Positions 12,741 through 25,858 of a stretch of DNA of 64,000 nucleotides are shown here, one piece after another. Below the pieces are notes generated by a model, which was given only the letters and a program-made list of their open reading frames with translations, had not been told where the DNA came from and ran no database searches. Made by a program: the position numbers and the translations under genes. Position 1 is the first letter of the stretch. The number at the start of each line of letters is the position of its first letter. This DNA is from Watersipora subatra (Eukaryota > Bryozoa > Gymnolaemata > Cheilostomatida > Watersiporidae): contig NC_088714.1 in the NCBI RefSeq assembly GCF_963576615.1, positions 48,465,272 to 48,529,271 of the forward strand. Direction: 5' to 3'.

Positions 12741-13034
12741 TAAATTGCTATACTAAAATCAGAATACACTATGCCGCTTCAAAGCAAAAATCTAGTTCAA
12801 CCAACCTTGGACAAAAACTATCTCGTCTAGTTATTTTCAGTCATGTCTAATGGGTGTTTAATACAGTGGTCCAGAGTAACTGCTTCTAAATCTCATTTGA
12901 TTCATTAGTTTGTTATTAGTTTAATTTCTATTTGGTCACTCTTTGTATTATCAATGATATAAAAGCTTCTAAATCATTGGTATTATTCATTACCATGTGT
13001 GTAAGATTCTTGCCTTTCTCATCCAAAGTCATTA

Positions 13035-14285
13035 CAGTATTACTTCGACTTGCGAGCTTAATTCGTTCAGAGACTGAGCTCGTATGTCAATTTACTTGCA
13101 TGTTGGTGCAATTTATTCATATATAGAACAATTAAATATATATTGATTGGTTTCCATACTCTAAAAATGCGAATAAAACACACAAAACAATATATTGTAA
13201 CAGAAAGAACATGTTGGTTATTGTCCTAACCTACCACATCCTTTCAAAAAGCAACAAATAAAAAATAATGCAAGGAAATGTAATTAATTAAAATGGAAAA
13301 TTAAATACATACAATAGCAGCTAACGATAGCATTTGCCAGAGAGGGAGATATAAGTTATCCTTCATAACAACGGTTGACTTTGATAATTTTGGATTTTAA
13401 AACTTTTAAAATAATTCTTAAAAGACAAACTTAAAAGCAAACTTTAATCTTTAACTTAACGTAATTAAAATTTCTTCAGCGTTCATAGTTTTAAGTTTCT
13501 CGCTGGTTAGCTTATTTTTCTTTTGTTTCGCTCTCACGACCAGCCGGCCGTTTTAAGAGAAACCTATCTAACAACGTTTGCCTTTGTCGCCCTTTCAACA
13601 TGTTGCGATCAGAACGAACACAGGTGTCGTCACCAAGGGTTAATGCACGACCACTAGCCAACTTGTCCGAATGTCTATTTTTTATAGTCTTGATAGATAG
13701 CACCGGCCTTTTTACGTAGCATCGTTTCAGTTACGCAGTCACCGGCCAATTGTTTGTCTTTTATCTAAAGCCTGAGCAGTGTCTCCGTCAGTGGCTGTGA
13801 AGATCGCTGCGTCGTTTAGAAACTATGGTTAGTCCTTTTGCAAACTAAATGCCTTGAATATAATCCTTGTGTTTGATAATTGTGGATGTATTTCTGTCAT
13901 ATTGCTGAGCTAGCTCAATCACGCATACATATTTTGCATATTTTTCAATAATTTTCCGTTTAATATCAATTGTTATCATTCGCTTTTTCTTTGCATTATC
14001 TATCCTTCTACTGGCAAACTTTCGGTCTACGCACGGTACTTTTAATTCACATAATTCAGCACTGAAAATCGCACACACAAAACATGGTACAAAAGTATAA
14101 TCTGAGCAGCTAAAAAATACAGAGTGATGCTGTTCTCATAAAACACCTCCGACATACTTGGTAAACTGACTCATGTGCTCGTATCTCAAACATGGCTCGT
14201 ATGTTGGTGCTAAAACTTGCTTAAAAGCTGGTTCGTACCTCAAGTTTCTCGTACGTTAGGGCACTCGTAAGTTGAAGTATTACTG
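13035..14285. mobile_element. Nested pogo/Tigger-like transposon
   Basis: Inverted repeats CAGTATTACTTCGACTTGCG and CAGTAATACTTCAACTTACG are bounded by TA on both sides (13033-13034 and 14286-14287). It lies inside the P-like element. Minus-strand fragment 13845-14078 contains a CENP-B-type helix-turn-helix. The DDE part is missing. Confidence 0.72.
13845..14078 (-). pseudogene. CENP-B/pogo-type N-terminal HTH fragment
   Basis: The peptide KKKRMITIDIKRKIIEKYAK, then VIELAQQYDRNTSTIIK, follows the pattern 'K-R-x-x-[IL]-[TS]-[IL]-x-x-K-x-x-I-[IL]-x-x-x-E... [LV]-A-x-x-[FY]-x-[VR]-x-x-S-T-[IV]'. That is the first helix-turn-helix of pogo/Tigger transposases and CENP-B. The fragment is short and ends in a stop. 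Confidence 0.6.
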
Positions 14286-15335
14286 TATATAAGTTTTACA
14301 TATTTTCAATAAAATATGCAGTCTCAGATGCACAAACTATGGAAAAATTGAGCAGTTTTTAGTGCTAAGTCAATAGGAGTTAATAGATCAGCTGATTCGC
14401 TTTGCACATCACCATGACGTTGCGTCATGCTAATTATAGGCCTCACTTGTTTTGATTATTCGCATATCTAGGGTTTACTATATTTATGGGGAAAACTAAA
14501 CTAAAACATGATTAAAAAGTTTGTGTTCTGACAAAGGTAACTCTTTTAAAGAAGAACTTAGACAAAGTTTTAGTAGATTTTATCAAAAAGTAAGAGTATT
14601 TTTTATCATTTGTGATTGTTTTTGATGTTTGAGTGACATCACTGCCAGGCTGTTTTAACATTAAAATTGAGAAAACTTGATTGCCATTAAAGCACTCAAA
14701 AGAAAAATTTGTGCAAAATGATGTGACTAGTTGCTATCATTGTGATAGTTGATATCAGCGGTTGCTGTCATGTTAAATTGTAAGGTGTAAGGTGTACATG
14801 TTCTGTCAGTCTCTTTGCAATTATATATGTCTTAATAACGTGTTCGATTGATCTGAGTGTTTTAATCGCAATGAAGTTTTATCTATTTTGAACTATCCTG
14901 ACAATCAGATCATCTCAACATTAAAAACAATTGCAGATGATAGAAAAATACTGATTCATTCTGCTAACATTCGTTCATCTAGAACATAGTACGATCATCT
15001 TTAACATCTGTTTTGACACCTCAACTTACCATCAGTCAGTACATTTTAAAATATGCAAGTTTTTACTAAGAATGTAAATCTAGTTTGGCGTTTTAATTTG
15101 CTTCTATTCATTGTATTATGTATTATTATATGTATTATTATGTATTATGCACCTGCAAAAATTTGTGCCTGAACTATGACTGAGAAACAAATCACTTGTA
15201 TATGAGTACTAGGTGAATGCTCGGCATTGCACAAGTAATAGAATAATTATTTAATGAATTTGAGTAACTCACCTGGAAAACTAGATTGTTTCTAAAAACT
15301 TTACTAGAACAATATCCACGTTTAGGGCCAGCTTA

Positions 15336-16219
15336 AAGGTTGACTTGCAACAAAATTCGCATTACAGTTGTTTGGTATCAAAAGATTCACCATGTCTTAC
15401 TCTGTTGTGTTGTAAGTGCCAAATATGTGAAAATGTGATTACAAGCTCTTAAAAGCTCAAAAACGAAAAGCCGCCGTAGATTGAAATCTCTTTATTTCGA
15501 TGACGTAGCCACGAACTTTGGTTATCGTCTTGTCACGTATGTTCTCACATAAATTGAAAGGCCAATACAAAGCTCAATATAAAACTTATCGTAGTACTAG
15601 TTTATGACAAACACTTCGGGTTTTACCGAAGAACACGTATCAAATATAGATGCTCGCTACTTTACAGTTTTGTTTCGGCCTGGTCTAATCGGAAAATCGT
15701 AATCTGATCATGTGACCCAATACTTCGCAAATAATTTTTGCAGCACTTTTCGATTATCACAGGTGACCAACAGGCTCGTCATGATTATCAGATAATGATA
15801 TGTAGGCCTACTTCTTTGAACTAAGGTTAAAAAGTTAAATGAATTTTTACGGTAAGTTATAAGATATCATTGCTAAAAGTGACAGCATTACAATGACGAT
15901 AAAACAGGCGCGTAAGAACAATAGACATGGTTTTATTGAATGCGTGAAGTATATTTGTGAAAACATTTTGACGAATAAGGTTGCATGAAAGTGTAAACAG
16001 AAACCATCTCTCACAAATGCGTCACATTTGAGTCGTTTTGGAAAGAGAATCCAAACTACGGCGGTCTTGTGTGGCTGCGATTAACTGTTCGTTTTTGAGC
16101 TTTGAAGATCTTGTAATCACATTTCCACATATTTGGCACCTACAACACAACAGATTAAGACATGGTCAATCTTATGATACCAAATAACTGTAATGTGAAT
16201 TCTGTTACAAGTCAACCTT
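15336..16219 (-). mobile_element. TA-target MITE with long inverted ends, copy 2
   Basis: It has the same AAGGTTGACTTGCAAC ends with flanking TA and is 884 bp. The interior is in the opposite orientation to copies 1 and 3. A partial frame near 15893 (MTIKQARKNNRHGFIECVKY) is shared with copy 3 but stops early. Confidence 0.78.
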
Positions 16220-16429
16220 TAGAGGTTTTTATTCTAACGGTTTTATTAAAGAAAGCAGAGCATGCACTAGATAGGTTTTTAAAAATAAATTTTGCTTGTC
16301 AATTTTTTTGGACAACTTTTTAAATTTTCAGTTTGAGTAAAGGAAATTTTTAGAGCTAGTTGTAAAACCAAAAGTAAGACATTGTAGCTAATCGGTGTAG
16401 TTCTTTTAACAATTGCACCAAATATTTAG

Positions 16430-16587
16430 AAATTAGTTTATTTTTTAATTTATTTGAATTACACTAAAAGCTTTCTCATGATATGAAGTTTAAAAGCTAT
16501 GATACTAAATGTTGAATGTGTTAAATAAAAATAAATTTTTTGTGCAAAGACTTTTAATTACTAGAGCAACACCAGGCATTTATCTAG
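16430..16587 (+). repeat. Isolated Helitron-like 3' end
   Basis: CTCATGATATGAAGTTTAAA and a degenerate hairpin (AGAGCAACACCAGGC) lead to TTATCTAG. It matches the tails at 9041 and 10566. Confidence 0.4.
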
Positions 16588-17345
16588 TATTATAATAGGT
16601 ATCAGAATATATATACTTTAATATATATTATATAATAAAACAGTTGATACATAATATATACAATATGCATAATTACATGTATATTGTATATAGCATATGC
16701 TAGCTATTTATAATAAATTACTAAAAAAATGTTTAAACATGTAATAATAATTATCCTTTTTGAGTATGCAACCGTCAAAAAAAACTATTGACTGCCGATT
16801 GACTCTAGTAATTTGTAAACATTTTAGCAACATTATTTAGTAGACTACACAATATCTTACAGCGCAAATTTGATTCAACTCTTTTAGTATAACACTTACA
16901 CTAGAAAGATTCTAGCATATTCCTTTTTTGCGCAAGTGTTGTTTTTTACAGTGACAAGAAGTCTGTAATGATAGTTTTCCACGGCTATCTTAGCTCTGTA
17001 AACAATAGGATTTCTTTTACACTGCAAAATGTTAACTACCAATAATCGCTAAAATAAGAGTTTAAATAAAAATGCAACTGATACTACTATATAAAACTAA
17101 AGCCACATTGCAACTATCTAATCCTACTTGAAATTTAACTGCAGCAAATTGTATAAACATGTGGCGGTTGCGCCCTAAACATCAAAAGGATTGCCGACAT
17201 TGAGATAATCTTTACGACTCGCAGACAAGTTCTGTTATATTTATACATATTAACTTATAGATTTTTATTACTGTCAACATAATGTAGGTTGGAGTTTAAT
17301 TCTTGGCTGATAATTCCTGAAAGACTAGAAGCAACTTACGGATAA

Positions 17346-17446
17346 ATGTGTCAGTTTTCACTGTGCATGCTAGCTCGCAATTACTGACTTCTTGTACAGG
17401 TTTTTTAAATTTTACTGTGTCATGGCATTCTATACGAAATGTCTTG
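17346..17446 (-). CDS. Orphan exon candidate, cysteine-containing
   Basis: A consensus GTAAGT donor follows an open stretch that includes SKTFRIECHDTVKF and SNCELACTVKTDTF. Three cysteines and the donor suggest an extracellular exon. The acceptor is unclear (a weak AG near 17457). It lies upstream of gene A on the same strand. Limits are approximate and the product is not recognised. Confidence 0.25.
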
Positions 17447-17867
17447 CTCGCATCCAAACTCATATATGGTAGTAAAAATTTACACCGTTTAAGAGAAATT
17501 TGCTTTTCACTAATATTATGTAACCTATATATCCTTTCTAAAAACCAAAAAGTTAAATACAAGATCTCTCAACGGCCTGTCAGCAAAAAGCCTGACAGAC
17601 TATTATAAATGAAACCAATATGACTGTCTATAAGCTAGAAACAAACTGATTCATTTTTATCTTTAGCTATAAACAAAAACTGTTAACTTGACTGATAATT
17701 AAGAAACAAAAGCAACTCTGCTGAAGTGAGGAATGAAGAAAAATACAAGCAATAGCTACATATGTATAAAACTGGTATAAACAAGGTTTATCTTCTCTGA
17801 ACTATAGCACTTGCAAGTACATAACCATCAACAGTGTTTCATAGATTAGCTCGGAATATATTTGCAC

Positions 17868-17942
17868 ATTTATTTGTACACTTTGTACCATTTGTACACT
17901 ATGTGTCATTTGTACACTTTGTACCATTTGTACACTGCACAA
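17868..17942 (+). repeat. Short tandem TTTGTACACT repeats
   Basis: TTTGTACACTTTGTACCA and variants recur about four times in 75 bases. Confidence 0.75.
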
Positions 17943-19256
17943 AACGGTGTGATCAATCAGTATCCAAGCTTGTACATATGAATGTAGTTTTTGTAATATG
18001 CTAGTATTGCAGTATAAATAGTCTTACAAACTTAGAAACATTATCTTGGTGTTGCCCAGCTCTGGTTAGTAGATTAACCATAATGCAACACCAATGGTGT
18101 TCCGGAAAAGACTAACAAGTACTAAGATTACTGAAAAACATTTTTGCAAATGAAATATGCTTTAGAGTATTGTCAGAAATTGGTTAGGACAGTCAGCCAC
18201 AGGTTTGCTAATGCGACTCAATCAACATTTGAAGATAAACATTTCATCATATAACATAGCGGTAACGGTAGAGTTCATCTGAAAAGGGGGACCTTCTTCT
18301 GTTGGAAATGCCTAGATTGGTTTTGTTTTTGTTCTTGTGTAAATGCTGAAAAATGGATGCTTTTGTTGTAGACCAACCTGCTGACCTTTGTACAGATAGA
18401 AATGTGGCCAACAACTAGGAAAACTAGAAAAGGTATTTTTAAAATTATTCGGATCCAATAAACATAGTTGCTGAACTCCTTTAAGAACCTGATATTTTTT
18501 CTGTTGGCAACAATACTATTTGAACATGAAATTACCCTATTGAAATATTGCTTTGGCAAGGATGCTGCTGAAATCCTAAACCAGTTAAAGTTTAATGAAG
18601 AAGCTGCTTCAACTGCGAATAGAAGTTTTTTGCCAAATACATTGGCAAAGTTTATGGGCTATTTTGACCCTCGTAGAAAGTTTCTGTATGAATGGAAAGG
18701 GTTTGTGTTTCTTGCCTAAAAAGAGGGAAAACCGGCTGACTTGTTTGAAAGACTTCAGACAAGTCAGTGTGAATTTGAAAATAAACATAACATGACAGTA
18801 ATGAGTGGCTGTTGCAAAAAAAGAATGTTAATGTGATTATCAACTGATTCTGTCGACATGATCAGAGCTACCAAAGTAGCAAAAAGTCAGTTTTCTGAGA
18901 TTGCAGGTCAAAAAATATAGTTGCTGTTGGCTTAATTGAGGGCAAGAAGCTACATTACTTGAATAGAAATTGCTATAGTATAAAGTTTTAGATTAGAAAT
19001 GTCATGTGACAGGTATTGCTTACTGAGCACTGAAATAATGACCCAACTTTATTCTATTGACCACAAAAACATTATTTAGTTTTTATTCAACCAGTTACGC
19101 ATTTAACTCAACATTGTTATTATAGCTATTAGGTTGTTCCAAATCTTCAAAAAACCAACAGTGTTTATTATATTTGTATACAAAAGCAGCGATATGACCA
19201 CCTGTTTACTGAAAGGTGCTCTATAAAAAATACTAACTGAAGGTATTTAACCTTAC

Positions 19257-19350
19257 GTGTATCGGCTTGCAGGCATCCAGCGGTCCTCGCATATGCCTAT
19301 GTTTGATAGCTGATGTCTGCATCTTACGGTGAAAGGTCCTCTCTGAGATT
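19257..19350 (-). CDS. Orphan exon candidate
   Basis: An acceptor TTATTCTTAG and a GTAAGG donor bound 94 bases. One phase is open and gives a compact, cysteine-containing peptide (GPFTVRCRHQLSNIGICEDR, then WMPASRY). It leaves two bases at its end, which is the phase required upstream of the first LamG exon as seen in gene B. It may therefore be an upstream exon of gene A. No matching exon was found upstream of gene B, so this link is inference. Confidence 0.4.
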
Positions 19351-22300
19351 CTAAGAATAAAAACAAATGATTAGATGGATAAGTTATCAAACTTTGTTCA
19401 AACTAGATCCAACAAACTTCAATAAAAATCAACAGTCAGTATTATGACAATCAATAAAAATAGTTAGGATATAATTATAATTAAAACATATAATTCTAAC
19501 ATAATACTAATTCAAGTTTTAACATTTACTACCTTACATTAAATCAGATAATTGAAAATTGACAAGCCTTTTCTAATTCAGCCCTTTAGTGGCTTCAATT
19601 AAAACACTAATTTTCTTAACTTACTAAGGCAACTTTGATGCAGGTTTCTCTGGCAAATCGTTGTGGTCATATTTCAAATAAGTGATTGCTGAAACCGTGC
19701 TTGAATACTTTATACATGTTTTAAAATAGACTAACTACCTGGCATCTAGCTACTGCAATAGTTTAGTGGGAGTTTTTTGTAGGTAGTTTAGTTGTTTGCA
19801 AGACAGAAGTTTTTTTCTCGTGATCATTGCCTGATGGATTCACAGAACTAACATGATTGTTTCAAGTACGGCTTAAAACTTCTAGTAACATGTTTGAGTG
19901 GAATTTATTTTTCCCATTTTCTAAACATAAGCAGAAACCCGAAAATTTGTATAGAATACCCAATCCACTTTCACAAAATTCAAAATAATAATGGCAAATT
20001 GTCGGATGATATTCTTTATATATATACTTTTACGACCAAATGATAACATTTATGGTTATACTTTGAGACATGAAATTGACCTTCGCCTTGTGTTACTACC
20101 TACTTTGGTTTAGCAATCTATGTGCATGACGAATATATATAATAATAATAAAAAAAATAATAATACATTACTAGCCTGCAGAGTACTAACCTGTGAAAAG
20201 AAACCTAGAGATGAGAATTTCTACAACAAAAATCATTGAGAGATCCATATCATCATCATCCAAATATCTTCATTTTTATTGCCATTTAATAGCTAAAAAT
20301 CCGTAGTATGCAAAAATTATTTGAATTATGCCATGTAATAATGCTTGTAGTAGCCCATAACTGTTTATCAAAGCAATGCGAGCAAAATTCTGAAAGTATA
20401 TTCAAATATGGTCACAGCTGTTCGCATGAGTGCATTTTACATTACATCATTACAGATGAGTGCATTTATTACTCTATTTTTTTTAATTTGTCGAGCATTT
20501 ATGACCATTGCTTTATATAATTGATGGTAATTGGAGTAGAGAAAGTAATAGCTAGATAAAGTCTGTTACAATGAAATTATAAAAAAAGATGATTTGACAT
20601 TAATTTTACACAATTGACACAAACTGAGAATCCAAAATAAAAATCCTGAATATTTTAACAATCCTATTCACTGCCTATTTACTGCCAATTTTCTGTTCTA
20701 TTCTACTGCCTAAGCTAACTGTAAGTAGTATTATTATTAGTGATAAATTATTCATTTGGAGAAACTGTTTTAAATATCTCGGATAACAAACTCCTACCTT
20801 TGTAAATAATATTGCTGAAAAAATGAAAGAAAAATGGGATTCAGTTCATCTCTTCTAACCTTGATTAAGAATGTAATTATGTTATCTTTATATTGCTGAA
20901 GACATGAAGTTTGAACTGACAAGTGAACACGATGGTTGTAAAGATAAATTTTGCAAAATGTGCAATCACAAATATGAAAGGGGCTTCTATGGTATCAAAT
21001 GTAAGTGTTATTAACTTCATTGGCGCTACTCGTAGTTTGTGACTAGCTGGGTCATATTTTATGCTGGGGGCTTATCACCAGTAATAAAAGAAAACTTATT
21101 CAGTTTCGATAAGAAAGTATTTTTTCAGAGCTGAAACCAAAATTGTAGCCTCAAATTCTACTGCTTTAGAGAACAAAAAGTTGGTAACTACTGAGAGCTA
21201 CTGCTGACATTTATAAAGTCGTGTTTTTAGTTTTGATTAACTTTATATATGTGATAGAATATTCCTCTAGTTGTGATCTTATAAGGTCGATAGATCAGAG
21301 TTTGATAATGTTGAATCACGACAATCTTCTTTTTGATACAGTAACTTTAGTCTTCTGGTTCATCTTTTTTTTTTCTTCAAAAATAGAATCTTATTAACTA
21401 ATTACCTTAGCATTTTTATTACTTAATTTTAAAACATTTCGGTTTAATCTAAAGCTTTTTTCAAAGCTTTGGCCGCAACGTACCTGCTATTAACATCTTC
21501 CTCAATCTTAATACATTGCTTTTATTCCTTCAAACCATGATTTACAACAAGATAAGTAATCACAAATAAAATGAAAGTAGCAGGGAGCTTCCATAATGTG
21601 TTAAACTAAATATAAATCATTTGAAACCACGTACAACAGCACCAATAATCTACCATATTCTCTTAATAGGTTATCTTGAAAAAATGCAACCAAGAACTAC
21701 TTCCAAATTTTCCATGTCTTTTTCTACCACCTCATCCACAGTACCAACTTTTCCATCCTCAAATCCACCACCAGCGCCACATCCCAGTCTAATCAGAATA
21801 TATCGTAACTATGCTAATAACCATAATTACATAGCATGCACCTTTCCCCTATGCCGACCAATTCAACCAGACTCTTTGACAAGCACATTATTTCGACTAA
21901 GTCTATGGAACAAGACAACACAGATAACCATTGCGACTAGAATGACAGATAGCTTTACTCAAACTGTAAATACTATAACTGACAAGGAGACAATGCTAGA
22001 CAATGTGAGTATAGACAGACATACGGACATTTTATGGACTGGGCCCTGCCACTATTTCATTTTTGTTTGTCTCTGTTTATCCCATCAATATTATAAGAAA
22101 TATATTTATTCTTTACCATCACACTAACTAAAATGCTTTTGTTTCTAACCTTTAATCATTGAAGGCTTTGTTGTAGCAGTGTTAATTACCATATAATTTA
22201 ATTACATTACTACATTACCACAAAACAAACTCCTACAAATAACTTTGCTAGCGATTGATCGAAACTGTATTGAATTGAGCAAATGATTAAAAATGTAATT

Positions 22301-22512
22301 TAGTTTGAAAAAAGTTTTGTGTAAAATCTAAATAATGAAAAGAGTGAATGCAACATCAATAATGATATGGGAAGGATAGTTGGCAACCGATTGGGTGTCA
22401 CCAATCAGAAAGGTGTTTTTAAAATTCACCAATACGCATTGACTATAATCTGGCTTCTGATTGGTCAATTTTGAGCTGAGCTTTGTGTTAAACTGAAAAT
22501 TTCAATTTTTTT
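19351..22512. other. Mostly non-coding
   Basis: Apart from the exon candidate at 20905-20999 I see no supported gene. The plus-strand frame 21621-22127 is Thr/Ser/Pro-rich, lacks a domain and has no splice context, so it is not annotated. Confidence 0.5.
20905..20999 (+). CDS. Exon candidate, Cys-rich (EGF-like?)
   Basis: An ATG-started open stretch includes GCKDKFCKMCNH and ends ERGFYGIK at a consensus GTAAGT donor. The GFYG-x-K/C ending resembles EGF-like repeats, but no neighbouring exon was found. It could also be an internal exon starting after TGAAG just upstream. Confidence 0.22.
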
Positions 22513-22993
22513 GTGGGAGCATCTGCAGAAGCCCTTTTCCTATTTTTTGGTCAATCAATTTTCTAAAACAAAAGCTACTTTAGCTTTAATCCAATTAGAT
22601 CATTTCTAAAACTACATTTGGTTGCGAACTGTTCTGACTTTTGAATGGTTGTGGTATGGTACTTCTTTTCTGGAATCCATTGTGAAAATTGTATGCAGAT
22701 ATACTATTTGTAAAAAATTGGCATGAGGACAGTCCATCTATTAATGAAATAAAGCGGCGGAATTTAAATTTTCAAATTTTTTCGCTTTTTCATGTGAGCA
22801 TCAGCAGAAGCCTTTTTCTTATTTTCTGGTTGATCAATTTTCTAAAATAAAACTCCTTTTGGTTGCGATCTGTTTTGATTTCTGAATTGTTGTGGTATGG
22901 TACTTCTTATCTAGAATCCATTGTGAAAATTGTATGCAGCTATTTGTAAAAATTGGCATGAGGAAAGTCTGCCTATTAATAAAATAGAGCGGC
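22513..22993 (+). repeat. Two tandem copies of a ~270-bp unit
   Basis: GCATCTGCAGAAGCCC ... GGTACTTCTTTTCTGGAAT ... GGCATGAGGA recurs about 280 bases later as GCATCAGCAGAAGCC ... GGTACTTCTTATCTAGAAT ... GGCATGAGGA. The origin is unknown. Confidence 0.8.
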
Positions 22994-24149
22994 GGAATGG
23001 CGCAGATTTTTTACCTTATTTTCATTTACACAAATATATAGGTCGTGAAATGGTTGAGTGTCTAAGATTAGGTTGGTCAGCAAAGATTTGACTTCCACCA
23101 TTCTAACCTACCATGATTGAAACAATGTTCTAGAAACTAGCATAAAAAGCGTGTGACAGCATTGCCTTCTCCTGTGTGGAGCAACTAGATTAGAAAAGCG
23201 GCATACCTGCTTAGACCCACAACCGGTTGGATTCTCCAAAGTTTCTACATTTCTATTTTTATTACAAACCCTCTCGAATGTAGCTACTGAGATTCCATAC
23301 TCAAAAAAAAAGTGCTGTGAAAATGCAGAAGACAAAAGATGCTGCAGGTCTTATGGCTGCCATTGATGCTGCAATCAACCTGCACATTGCCTATCACAGC
23401 CTATACAATCATAGGCCCTTTTCCTCTAATGAACATTTTAGTAGCTCAATATGAAGGTGAAACTGATCGGCACTCTTTTGCAGGCAAAGGTTTAGTGATC
23501 TGCACTAAATAAATACAATGATAAAATGTTAGGCTAATGCAAATGTGGATGTCCAAAATCAACTTAATTTAACACAAAAACAATGAGCAGTGATTTTAGT
23601 TATCTCATTACAGTACAGTCATAGTTTCTAGTATTGCTATACGAACAAACATGGATCAAACATAAAAAAGGCTACATGTGTCAATGATACTAACACAAAA
23701 TTGAAAGTAAAACTACAATAAATATGCCAATACTGGCTAACTCATAAGAAGTGAACACTGATTCTCTGTCACACTTCATCTGAATGTATTGGAAGAGGAG
23801 AACATGTAATTGTGGTAGAATACGAGTATAAATTATAAGGTTAAGCTATTAGGACTTGCGCTTCACCTCTGGGCCTGAGTATAACACTACAATAAAACTC
23901 ATAACCATGATCTGTATGCGACACACACACATGCACACTCACAAACAATGTCAAAAAAAACAAGCGATAACTTGGTGTATTGAGGTCATGATGCTTTATC
24001 TTCAGACAGCATTCTTCTAGTGTGCAAGTATTCCTACTAGCGTATTCCAACAACTTGGTACTATACACATAAAACAATGTTCCTTCACCTTAGTTCCCCT
24101 AAATGGGTGCTGATGTCTACTTCACGATTTTTGCCATTTCCAGTAGCAC

Positions 24150-24545
24150 ATTTTTTATTTAACACACTTCAGTTGACTGTCGCCAGTATTAGGCCAAGCC
24201 ACATTTGATGTGCGAATGTTAATGCTCCAAATACTCCCAAGACTACTAGGATTACCACTGCTTTTACATGCCAGCACCTTTCCATCTCTTCTCCGAGTAG
24301 GAGATATGTCTCCATTTTTCCTTTTCTGGCTTGCTATGTTGTAGTCATTAGGTACTGTCATATCTATTGTAGCAGCTCTCTTGTTCTGCTTTCTTACTAT
24401 AATAATATCTAGCTGATTCGCCAAGAAATGTTTGTTATCTTAGTGAAGACGTCTCAGCAGAGCTTAACTCGGTCCGTTTCATTTACCTTTATTAGACCTT
24501 CCCATCAGTGTTGTAGTTGCCTGGCCTGTAGTCTCTGGCCACACA
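24150..24545 (-). mobile_element. Old LINE fragment (endonuclease end)
   Basis: The minus-strand peptide ANQLDIIIVRKQNKRAATID, followed by VPNDYNIAS, aligns with the copy 1 segment NQPDIVVVDKENKRATIID. It is heavily diverged and shifted, and also covers the region upstream of that motif. It ends against the CA-rich microsatellite. Confidence 0.75.
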
Positions 24546-24562
24546 CCTCTGTTCACATCCCT

Positions 24563-24591
24563 CTGGAACACAAGCACACACACGCACATGT

Positions 24592-24622
<31 letters not shown>

Positions 24623-24820
24623 CTCCACACACATACTACACTCCTCACACAACACACCAAACACAACACACCCCACACCACACACACACACAACATGACA
24701 CACACGACACACACACCCCACACACCACACACACTCCACACACTACACGCGCTACACACCACACATGCCACACACACTACACATACCACACATACCACAC
24801 ACACCACACACACATACATG
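24563..24820 (+). repeat. CA-rich compound microsatellite
   Basis: About 260 bases of CACACA/CACACC/CATAC repeats. Open frames on both strands are low-complexity (His-Thr or Cys-Val) and not genes. Confidence 0.95.
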
Positions 24821-25391
24821 CCATGCTTTTCAAAATGGCATGGCATGCAGCGATTTCTATGCAATCATTAGCGACACAGTTTTTTTGTGAACATGAGCTG
24901 CCAAGCCAAAAGTTTTGCTGCATGAAATTACCGCCAGGGTTTTGCAGCCAATAAGAGAACCACGCTCCAAAAACAGGCTGGTCATATTATCACAAATAAG
25001 AAAACTGATAAGACTCAGATTACTCCAATGAAATGCGTTGCTCTACAGGAATATAAGAAAATGAGTAGATTTATAACTCACCTTCACTCTTTCATGTACT
25101 TTGTGTTTGTTAACATAACGTAACTTTATATACTGGTAGTACTTTGGATGATTATTTACTAATCTTAGAATGACTCAAATCAGTTGCTAGTTAAACTCTA
25201 TTTGAGTTAGGAACATATTAACAAAAGCTGAATTTCTTTTTAAAAACTTGTATGCATGTCTTGCTATAAAAGCTAAAGGTTTATTGCTCCAACCAAAGAT
25301 ATTGTGTGCAGCTCTGTTAAATTAGTCTTTTAGCATTACTATTCTAGTTATTTCAGGTTTGTCTCATAACCAAAAGGATAATCAAGTGTAC

Positions 25392-25426
25392 CTCCTTTTC
25401 AGCAGTGGCTTCTGGGGTTATTTTGT
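25392..25426 (-). CDS. Stalk-like micro-exon candidate
   Basis: The 35 bases between acceptor TATTGCAG and donor GTACAC encode KITPEATAEKE. Its size and Thr/Glu-rich content resemble the 34-base stalk exon of gene B (29262-29295), but the phase differs and no adjoining Ig or membrane exon was found. A further paralogue fragment is possible, and so is chance. Confidence 0.2.
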
Positions 25427-25858
25427 CTGCAATACAGTTGAAAGCAAAACATCAGCTTAAATCTCCTCGTCTGACACGTTGTGCATAAACAGTTGTCTTG
25501 CACTCTATTTTTTGCTGAGAAAACTATCTTGGGTTCAGAAAACTGACTCAAAGATGAAATTAATCACTGGTACATACCAATAGAGGTTTTACTAAAAAAT
25601 CAAATCTGAACAAACTTATTAAATCCTTTTATTAGGAATTTTTGTTGCTTTAAAAATTAAAAAAATCTACTAGTAGCTGAAAACAAAGTCATCTGAGGGT
25701 GCCTTTTAAATAATTGCAGGACACGCAGGCGCTAATAAAAAGCAAATTAAAACAATACGCCTACATCATTTGTACAAAACTAACATTCATTTCTGATTTG
25801 CTTTGAATTAATAGCTAATTACATCGGATCTAAAGATATTACAATTGTATTGATAATA

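Larger units (their letters stand above)
11683..14488 (+). mobile_element. P-element-like DNA transposon with 9-bp flanking duplication
   Basis: The ends are inverted repeats (CATAGATATAGTAAACCC at left, CATAAATATAGTAAACCC at right, with similarity continuing to a shared GTGAGGCCTATAATT block). They are flanked by GGGAAAACT at 11674-11682 and 14489-14497. Ends starting CA and a target duplication of about 8 bp fit the P superfamily. The transposase fragment at 12068-12740 confirms it. The 2806 bp include a nested 1251-bp pogo-like element. Confidence 0.8.

Noticed and set aside
21621..22127. 168-codon plus-strand frame
   Set aside because: Composition is Thr/Ser/Pro-biased with no domain, paralogue, splice context or promoter. 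A frame of this length can occur by chance in 64 kb.
24428..24871. Open frames of 86-147 codons on both strands
   Set aside because: They run through the CA-rich microsatellite and encode only His-Thr or Cys-Val runs.
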